The notes under the pieces were generated by a model. That model saw nothing but the letters and a program-made list of their open reading frames with translations, was not told where the DNA came from and ran no database searches. Positions 34,133-39,738 of a stretch of 39,738 bases of DNA are shown here, one piece after another; position 1 is the stretch's first letter; the number at the start of each line of letters is the position of its first letter. The stretch is from Alphaproteobacteria bacterium. GTDB taxonomy: Bacteria > Pseudomonadota > Alphaproteobacteria > UBA9219. The position numbers and the translations under genes were made by a program. The stretch spans positions 1 to 39,738 of the forward strand of contig JAQVZU010000007.1 of NCBI GenBank assembly GCA_028708035.1. The letters run 5' to 3'.

Positions 34133-35589
34133 GGAAGATGCCTCTCGAATCTGACTTGGCCATCCGGTACTTCGACCGTTTCTTGGGTCGCGGTAACGGC
34201 TTCGTTTGGAAGCGATGGATAAGGCGGCTTGATTTCCGCCAGCCGATAATCGGACATCGCCCCTGCAATAGCCTGCGTAAGCGCGGTAAACGCCGCAACC
34301 TTGTCGGCGCGGTCGCCAGAATCTTCATCATCCGGTAGCCGCAGTGCTACCATAACGCTTTCCGAGGCTCCTTCGACCCTCCATTCAATCTTCGAGACTC
34401 TCGACTTCCAATCAAGCCCGCTCGAAAGCTCATTCAGCGCGTGCCATGGCTCCAATCGGGGCGCGTCATAAATTCTCCGCCTTTCAAGAGCCTCGCGCAT
34501 GATCCCCAAGGGTTCCGTAAGCGGTCCGGCCTTTTGCCTTGTCTCGTCAAGAAGACGCTGCCCTTTTGTCAGCTCAAAAGCTTCCTTCTGCGCCTGATAC
34601 ATAGTGTTGGCGAGATCTGAGGCTCGCCAAACTGTGGCCAGCAACGCTACCGCGAGGCCTCCATAAGCCAAGCGTGATCCCCACCGCTGGAGCTCGACTT
34701 TTTGCCGGGCGACCCGCGTTTCAGGCAGCATAAGCGAAAGCCGGGGTCTCGGGTTCGAAAGAAAGTGCGACGCGAAGAGAATATCCGCCGCCGGATCGTC
34801 ATCCGCCGGTATTAAGCCCAGCTTGAGCCGGGTTGCCGCTTCGGCGGGCGTAAGATAATGGATCGAACCGAACTCCGGTAGCTTTGGGGCAGGAGCGTCT
34901 TTTGACGCCAGGACGAGAAGCGACATTGGGTCCGCGCCCTTCAGGCCCAGCCGCGCAAGATAGTCAATGGTCGCCTTCACATCTTGCGCCAAGCCTTCCT
35001 CATGATCGGAAGCAGCCGTCAGCCGCGTAAAAACGAGGTCGTTTTTATACGTCACAATCTGCCGGAAACCGCCTGTTTTCTGGCGGCTCAACAGCATCGC
35101 CCAGCCGGAAGCCGCCTCAGGCATTAGCCGGGCCAGCATCTTCGCGCCTTCCACCGGCAAAAGAGAAATGTCCGGAAGCCTTTCTTGTGTCCGCTTGGCC
35201 CATGCAAACAACGGGCTCGGCTCATGAAGTCCGATCATCAAAACGCGATGCGGCGTCTTCTTAAAAGAAAGATATGCGGCAAGCGTCGCTGATCCGTACT
35301 TTTGCTGAAGCCTTCGCCGTACCAGCCGGGGCTTGTCGAAAAAACTCAAAGGAGGTAAATCGTCTTCGCAATAATCCTGTGCGAATGTGTCGGCAAGAAG
35401 CGTGACGCGGGCGCGAGGATGCTGCGCAAGATAATCCATAACTTCATGCGCCGCGAGTTCGCTTTCGGAAGCCGCGAAAAAAGGCTCGCCATCTTCGATG
35501 CCGTGAGGCACGACAATCACGCCTTCCTCCCCAACCATCAAAAGAATGCGTTCTGCGGCCCAATTCTTCCAATCCTTAAGGTTCCTCAT
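34129..35589 (-). CDS. PilM-PilN/GspL-like pilus assembly protein
   Basis: A 486-residue protein. The cytosolic part (1-300) has the layout of an actin-like PilM/GspL domain, though the ATP-binding motifs are not clear. A single membrane segment (about 306-322) follows, then a coiled coil (330-375) and a periplasmic PilN-like region (about 380-486). This equals PilM and PilN joined in one chain, as in GspL, whereas MSHA systems encode MshM/MshN/MshI separately. It starts with an ATGA overlap with the ATPase gene and ends with another to the PilO-like gene. The assignment comes from topology and operon place. Confidence 0.7.
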   Translation of the reverse strand: MRNLKDWKNWAAERILLMVGEEGVIVVPHGIEDGEPFFAASESELAAHEVMDYLAQHPRARVTLLADTFAQDYCEDDLPPLSFFDKPRLVRRRLQQKYGSATLAAYLSFKKTPHRVLMIGLHEPSPLFAWAKRTQERLPDISLLPVEGAKMLARLMPEAASGWAMLLSRQKTGGFRQIVTYKNDLVFTRLTAASDHEEGLAQDVKATIDYLARLGLKGADPMSLLVLASKDAPAPKLPEFGSIHYLTPAEAATRLKLGLIPADDDPAADILFASHFLSNPRPRLSLMLPETRVARQKVELQRWGSRLAYGGLAVALLATVWRASDLANTMYQAQKEAFELTKGQRLLDETRQKAGPLTEPLGIMREALERRRIYDAPRLEPWHALNELSSGLDWKSRVSKIEWRVEGASESVMVALRLPDDEDSGDRADKVAAFTALTQAIAGAMSDYRLAEIKPPYPSLPNEAVTATQETVEVPDGQVRFERHLP

Positions 35590-37355
35590 TTGGCCCTCGT
35601 CAGATCGACATTGCGGCGCAGTTCCTCAAGGCTGGTCTCCTGCCTCAGAACCTTCGCGATTCCATCCGCGCCCATGGGCCTGAAACCTTGCGCCTTGGCC
35701 TGCGCGCGCAGTGCCGCTTGAGGCGCGTCGCGCGCAATAAGCTCGTCGATTTCCTGCGTTACGTTCAGGATTTCGACAACGGCGGAGCGGCCTTTGTATC
35801 CGGTGCCGTTGCAGTGCGGGCAGCCGGTCGGCCCGGCTATGATAAACATCGGCTCGAACGGCGTCTGAGCCTCGGCAAAACCGGGAATGGAAACAGGAGT
35901 TGTTGCCGACTCCAGCGAAAGAATTTCGCATTCCTCGGCAGTGGCGGGCCTGACGCGCTTGCATTTGGGGCATAGATTTCTGACAAGCCTCTGCGCGACG
36001 ATGCCGATGATGTTGCCGCTCAATGTGCGCGGCGAAAGTCCAAGATCGCTCAATCGAGGCAGCGCGCCGAAAGAGTCGTTGCAATGAAGGGTCGAAAATA
36101 CCTGATGCCCCGTCATCGCGGCGCGCAACGCCATTCGGGCGGTGTCATCGTCACGTATTTCGCCCACAAAAATAATATCCGGAGCTTGCCGCAAAATGCC
36201 GCGAACACCCTCGGCAAATCCGATGCCCTGTTGTTCCTGAATGGCCGTCTGCCGGATAAGCTCGAACTCATACTCGACAGGCTCCTCAAGAGTCATGATA
36301 TTGACGTCCACGCTGCTTAGCTGCTTGAGGACGGCATAAAGCGTGGTCGTCTTTCCGCTCCCTGTCGGCCCCGTCACAAGCACAATGCCTTCGGGGCGTT
36401 CCAGAACGCGCTGAAACTGCTTAAGCGCTGCCGCATCGTATCCCAGCGCGTCGAGAGGCAGCAGCGCGCGCCGGTGATCGAGCACGCGAATGACGATGTT
36501 CTCGCCGTGAACAGTCGGCATCGCCGCGACTCTAAAGTCGATCTCCGATCCCGATATCTGCATGTGAAAACGCCCGTCCTGCATTCCGCGCGTGTCGGCG
36601 ATGTTCATCCCTGCCATGATCTTGAGCCGGTGAGAAATTTGCGGCCAATAAGAAAGATGCACCGCCCGCTTTTGTCGAAGCACGCCATCCACGCGAATCC
36701 GGAGCCGCACGAACGAAGCTTCGGGTTCGAGATGAATGTCCGAAGCGCCCTCGCGCACCGCGTCGGTCAGAAGAGCGTCCACAAGCCGCACAACCGGATG
36801 CGTCCGCGCTTCGCTTTCCTTCGGTTGCGCAGCAACGCCTTCGAGCTCGTTAAGAATGTCGGTAAACTCTCCCGGGCCGCGGGCGTAACTTCCAAGCGTT
36901 TCCAAAATTTGCGTCTGAGGGGCGATAAGCCCTCGCACGTCAATCTTGCGCGGAAAGTATCGGCGGATTTCGTCGATAGCCCTGATATCGAAAGGGTCCG
37001 CGACGGCAACGCGCAACACATTCTGCTCAAGAGAGAGAGGCGCAACGCAACACCGTTCCGCCACAGCATGCGGCACGCGGCTCAGAACCGCGCGGTCAAT
37101 GCTCGCAGTCTTGAGGTCGATAGCCTCTTTTCCGGAGTGCAACGCAAGCGCCTGCGCCAACGCTTTGTCATCGATAAACCCCAGCCTGACAAGGGCCATG
37201 CCCAATCGCTCTTTGCTCTGCCGTTGCTCATGGAGAGCGATTTGAATTTGATCTTGCGTTACCTTGCCGCTTGCCAGCAGCAATTCCCCCAGCCGCCGAA
37301 CCTCAGGCTCTTCGGAATCGGGACTTCTGGCGCGCAAAGGGACGACTTTTTTCAT
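35586..37355 (-). CDS. Type IV pilus/type II secretion assembly ATPase, GspE/MshE-like
   Basis: A 589-residue ATPase. The N-terminal MshEN-type region has two motifs: RLGELLLASGKVTQDQIQIA with Gln44 (from Arg21), and RLGMALVRLGFIDDKALAQA (from Arg50) with His73 where Gln is usual. The N2 domain follows. The ATPase core has Walker A GPTGSGKTTT (Lys335), Asp-box residues, Walker B DIIFVGEIRD, and a His box. A tetracysteine zinc motif (CPKCKR ... CPHCNGTG) is present. It powers pilin extraction and polymerisation at the inner membrane. The MshEN region suggests c-di-GMP control. The gene lies three bases after the prepilin-like gene. Confidence 0.92.
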   Translation of the reverse strand: MKKVVPLRARSPDSEEPEVRRLGELLLASGKVTQDQIQIALHEQRQSKERLGMALVRLGFIDDKALAQALALHSGKEAIDLKTASIDRAVLSRVPHAVAERCCVAPLSLEQNVLRVAVADPFDIRAIDEIRRYFPRKIDVRGLIAPQTQILETLGSYARGPGEFTDILNELEGVAAQPKESEARTHPVVRLVDALLTDAVREGASDIHLEPEASFVRLRIRVDGVLRQKRAVHLSYWPQISHRLKIMAGMNIADTRGMQDGRFHMQISGSEIDFRVAAMPTVHGENIVIRVLDHRRALLPLDALGYDAAALKQFQRVLERPEGIVLVTGPTGSGKTTTLYAVLKQLSSVDVNIMTLEEPVEYEFELIRQTAIQEQQGIGFAEGVRGILRQAPDIIFVGEIRDDDTARMALRAAMTGHQVFSTLHCNDSFGALPRLSDLGLSPRTLSGNIIGIVAQRLVRNLCPKCKRVRPATAEECEILSLESATTPVSIPGFAEAQTPFEPMFIIAGPTGCPHCNGTGYKGRSAVVEILNVTQEIDELIARDAPQAALRAQAKAQGFRPMGADGIAKVLRQETSLEELRRNVDLTRAK

Positions 37356-37358
37356 GCG

Positions 37359-38273
37359 TCACCAAGCCGTGTTGCATGCGCCATTGCCCAACATGCTGAC
37401 CAAAGTATTGCGGTCGGCGTAGGCAAGAACGTCGTCATAGGAATCGGTATCGCCAATAACCGCAGGCGCGTCGTAGTACTGAGCGGTGTTCCGCTCCGCG
37501 CTATTGCACTGCGCATATCCGCCATAAGGCGAGCATTCCGCATAGTTGGAGGCGAAGGGCAAAAGATAATCGCTATACTTTGGCGTCGCCACATAGGACC
37601 CATAACCGGTCGAGCCGTGGCTGATAAAGATCACCGCGGCTTGCTGCTCCCCGCCTCCTCCGGTGTTTGTCACCTTGATCCGGTCTGCTGAGCTGTATCC
37701 CGCCTTGCAAAGCCCTTTTGCCGAAGCGCCCAATTGTGAACATATATTGCTTGAGACGTCGCTTGCCGTGCATGGCGCTGTAGGAGGAACTGGAACCGGT
37801 TTTTCCGGATTGGTCAAAGCGGGATCGACGCGCATGGTGATCCAGTGTCCCCATCCGTCGTGCGCGACAGACGCCGGTATGCCCAGCGAGGCGAACGGCG
37901 GAATCCCTTGCGGAGCGTCGCAAGTCCCGCAAGCAATGCTGTCCGAGTATCCCAGCTTTCCGAAATCCGTTCCTGTCTCGCCCGGAATAGCCGGGCAGGG
38001 CAAGCACCCGTTGGCCTGCACAAAGGCTGCCGTCGCGATCATCAAGCTCCGCAAGTTGCTTTGAGTCAGCGCCAGCTGATTGGCCTGCCGCAAAGTTGTA
38101 AGCGCTGGAAAAACAGTCATCGCCACCATCCCCATGACGACCATCACCACCGCCATTTCAACCAGCGTAAAGCCTGATGAAAAAAGCCCCTCCGATCCTC
38201 TCCGCCGCAAAGCGGCGGAGAGAAAGGGACCTATTCCCTTAAGATAGGAAAGGAGCTTTTCGGTTTTTTCCAT
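37359..38273 (-). CDS. Prepilin-like protein with a long leader
   Basis: A 304-residue pseudopilin/minor pilin. The processing site is Gly34|Phe35 in SSGFTLVEMAVVMVVMG, with Glu at position +5 of the mature chain. The leader of 34 residues is far longer than the usual 6-15 and includes a segment SAALRRRGSE encoded by a perfect palindrome (38198-38222). The mature part (270 residues) is large for a pilin, with ten or so Cys (for example CLPCPA, CGTCDAP), so disulfides are likely. The extended globular head resembles large pseudopilins with an internal Gly/Ser-rich stretch. It sits between the smaller prepilin and the ATPase gene. Confidence 0.83.
   Translation of the reverse strand: MEKTEKLLSYLKGIGPFLSAALRRRGSEGLFSSGFTLVEMAVVMVVMGMVAMTVFPALTTLRQANQLALTQSNLRSLMIATAAFVQANGCLPCPAIPGETGTDFGKLGYSDSIACGTCDAPQGIPPFASLGIPASVAHDGWGHWITMRVDPALTNPEKPVPVPPTAPCTASDVSSNICSQLGASAKGLCKAGYSSADRIKVTNTGGGGEQQAAVIFISHGSTGYGSYVATPKYSDYLLPFASNYAECSPYGGYAQCNSAERNTAQYYDAPAVIGDTDSYDDVLAYADRNTLVSMLGNGACNTAW
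38198..38222. repeat. Perfect palindrome inside the prepilin leader
   Basis: CTCTCCGCCGC (38198-38208), AAA, GCGGCGGAGAG (38212-38222): an 11-bp stem with a three-base loop. It is read in frame in the minus-strand prepilin gene. It resembles a small mobile palindrome, although I see no second copy in this window. Confidence 0.85.
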
Positions 38274-38285
38274 ACCGAGACGGTT

Positions 38286-38918
38286 TTAAATCCTTCCGCA
38301 CATCGTGTAGGTCGAAGCGGCGGAGTAGGATGCTGCGGGCGCAGTGCTTGCTGGAGTAGTTTCCTGAATGGCCGAAACCGATCCCGAGTTTGGCACGCCG
38401 TCATCAAGCTTCGTATCGATCGTCGTGGCCGCATCGCCGGGAACTCTGTTCAGGCAAATGACGTTCGTCGAAAGCGCGCCGGTACCTGTAAATGCCCCGT
38501 TCTGGAAGCCGAAAATCCCGCCGAATGGATTCGAAGGCTGGACCACGCTACTTCCCGCGCCTTTTACAAGCCCTGCTGCGCGTAAATGAGACCAAGCAAG
38601 GCGCGACTCAGTATCTGTTGTGCTGTCGAAAGCGCCCTCAAGCGTGCCGTTGGGACTTGTCGTATTGGTTGTGCCTGCTCCGGTGAACCGGGCTTGTGCG
38701 TTGGAGTCATCCCCCGGCATCGCGCCATAGTTTTGCGTATAGGTCTGGAATTGCGCTTGATACGACTGAAAGGCGTTAATGGCATTGGTCGTTTGGGCGT
38801 TAGCCAAAATCTGCCGTCCCGAAAGAACGCCGCCGATAATCAGCCCTATGATAACAAGGACGATCGACAGTTCGACCAGAGTGAACGCTTCGGAATTTCT
38901 ATGGCTTCGAGTCTTCAT
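38286..38918 (-). CDS. Type IV prepilin
   Basis: A 210-residue prepilin with a short leader of 11 residues and cleavage at Ala11|Phe12 (EA|FTLVELSIVLVIIGLIIGG). Mature position +5 is Glu, and a long hydrophobic helix follows. The residue before the cut is Ala where Gly is nearly universal. Two cysteines (VICLN and YTMCGRI) could form the C-terminal D-region disulfide. The head is Ser/Thr/Gly-rich. GGAGAT precedes the ATG at 38918, which overlaps the secretin's 3' end by 20 bases. It is the likely major pilin of this operon. Confidence 0.88.
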   Translation of the reverse strand: MKTRSHRNSEAFTLVELSIVLVIIGLIIGGVLSGRQILANAQTTNAINAFQSYQAQFQTYTQNYGAMPGDDSNAQARFTGAGTTNTTSPNGTLEGAFDSTTDTESRLAWSHLRAAGLVKGAGSSVVQPSNPFGGIFGFQNGAFTGTGALSTNVICLNRVPGDAATTIDTKLDDGVPNSGSVSAIQETTPASTAPAASYSAASTYTMCGRI

Positions 38919-39738
38919 CAGTTATCTCCATTTGGTTTGAGTTAGTGGAAAGGTCTTGGTCTTCGGGAGGAGCAGGCGTCGAGACCGAGACCTTAAAAGG
39001 CCTCGGATCGCGATTGTATTGATAGTAAAGATTTCCATCTGCCGGGTCCGGAGAGGGCTGTTCAGCGATCGTGGCACGCAGAAGGATGACCAACTCGCTC
39101 GTCGAAGCTTTGTTGTCGCGGGATTTAAAGAGATTCCCGAGCATATTGATGTCGGACAGTCCCGGAATGCCTTGGTCCTCGTTGATCGAGCTGTCCTGCA
39201 TCAGCCCGCCCATGACGGCGATTTCGCCGGAGCGGAGCTTGATAACTGAATCCATCTCGCGCACAGCCAGAACCGGAATCTTGGACTCGACGCCGCTTGC
39301 CACGCCCGCTGTCGCCGCGTTAAGTCCGATAGACGGATCGTCTACCTGGCCCACAACGCGGGAAATCGTTGGCCGCAAGGTCATCGTGACGCTGTTTGCC
39401 GCCATGTCTATCGACGGCTGAACCGTCATGACAAGCCCCACCGGTACGGTTCGCGGCGTGCTGGTGTATATCGGATTCGTCATGATAGGCGTGCCCGAGG
39501 CGTTGGTCGCTGTCGTGTATTGCGCCTGAGTGACAAAATACACCTGATTGGTCGCCACTTTCATCACGGCGGTTTGGTTATTAAGCACGGTGATGCGCGG
39601 CGCGGAAAGCACGCGCGTGGTTCCGAACGTCTGCACCAAATCGATAAGACCGTTGAAGTTGCCGCCCGTCACTGACCCCGTAAACGCGCCATTGGCTCCA
39701 AACGATGTCGGCGTGCCGAAGTTCGAGGAAAGCTTAGA
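38899..39738 (-). CDS. Secretin, MshL/PilQ-like (5' end outside window)
   Basis: The frame is open to the window edge, so only the C-terminal 279 residues are here. The secretin core is clear: VLSAPRITVLNNQTAVMKV, VPVGLVMTVQPSID, SVTMTLRPTISRV, IPVLAVREMDSVIKLRSGEIAVMGGLM and GIPGLSDINMLGNLFKS. A Pro/Asp-rich tail follows (about 60 residues). It forms the outer-membrane channel for the pilus. Codons at the apparent GTG at 39672 are internal; the real start lies beyond 39738. Confidence 0.93.
   Translation of the reverse strand, partial: SKLSSNFGTPTSFGANGAFTGSVTGGNFNGLIDLVQTFGTTRVLSAPRITVLNNQTAVMKVATNQVYFVTQAQYTTATNASGTPIMTNPIYTSTPRTVPVGLVMTVQPSIDMAANSVTMTLRPTISRVVGQVDDPSIGLNAATAGVASGVESKIPVLAVREMDSVIKLRSGEIAVMGGLMQDSSINEDQGIPGLSDINMLGNLFKSRDNKASTSELVILLRATIAEQPSPDPADGNLYYQYNRDPRPFKVSVSTPAPPEDQDLSTNSNQMEITDEDSKP

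Overview
The window looks like chromosomal DNA of an alphaproteobacterium. The markers are a divK-pleD gene pair, an EipB/DUF1849 envelope protein with the family's two cysteines, a class II DAHP synthase, a BTLCP (LapG-type) protease, and many ATGA/TGATG start-stop overlaps. I cannot name a genus. Almost all genes are intact and tightly packed. The exceptions are a repeat array at about 4.88-5.39 kb and a decayed integrase next to a tRNA-Thr gene at about 20.3-20.75 kb.

Layout. 0.15-1.67 kb, minus strand: an ECF sigma factor, a small membrane protein (probable anti-sigma factor) and a Metal_resist-type periplasmic sensor, in the style of cnrH/cnrY/cnrX. 1.9-4.8 kb, plus strand: an EF-hand protein, a MarR-like regulator coupled to an NlpC/P60 peptidase, and a small lipoprotein. 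4.88-5.39 kb: tandem 101-bp repeats. 5.4-15.4 kb, all minus strand: EipB-divK-pleD-methyltransferase-PAS kinase-LolA, then Fe superoxide dismutase and a 1295-residue MHYT hybrid kinase. 15.5-20.4 kb: maf-yacG, tRNA-Phe, divergent yidD/yidC, a cation diffusion facilitator and tRNA-Thr(CGT). 20.5-23.7 kb: integrase remnant, an OmpA protein, RNase P RNA and an unrecognised protein. 23.7-28.3 kb, minus strand: prmC, ribA and two paralogous aminotransferases. 28.4-30.0 kb: an aromatic-rich leader peptide ahead of class II DAHP synthase. 30.1-33.1 kb: a LapG-like lipoprotein and a sensor with a degenerate HD-GYP domain. 33.1-39.7 kb, minus strand: an MSHA/type IV pilus-like operon, cut by the window end inside its secretin.

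Two themes link the genes. The first is cell-cycle and cyclic-di-GMP signalling: DivK, the diguanylate cyclase PleD, two histidine kinases, a catalytically dead-looking HD-GYP sensor beside a LapG-type protease, and a pilus ATPase with an N-terminal MshEN-type c-di-GMP-binding region. The second is envelope biology: LolA, EipB, YidC/YidD, OmpA, NlpC/P60 and the pilus.

The observations most worth following are: the leader peptide with consecutive Y-F-Y-W-F codons upstream of DAHP synthase (likely attenuation); the LapG plus dead HD-GYP pair; a perfect 23-bp helix in the P3 position of RNase P RNA; a NDUFAF5-like methyltransferase that has lost SAM motif I; a palindrome inside a prepilin leader; and repeat units whose hairpin stem shows compensatory changes.
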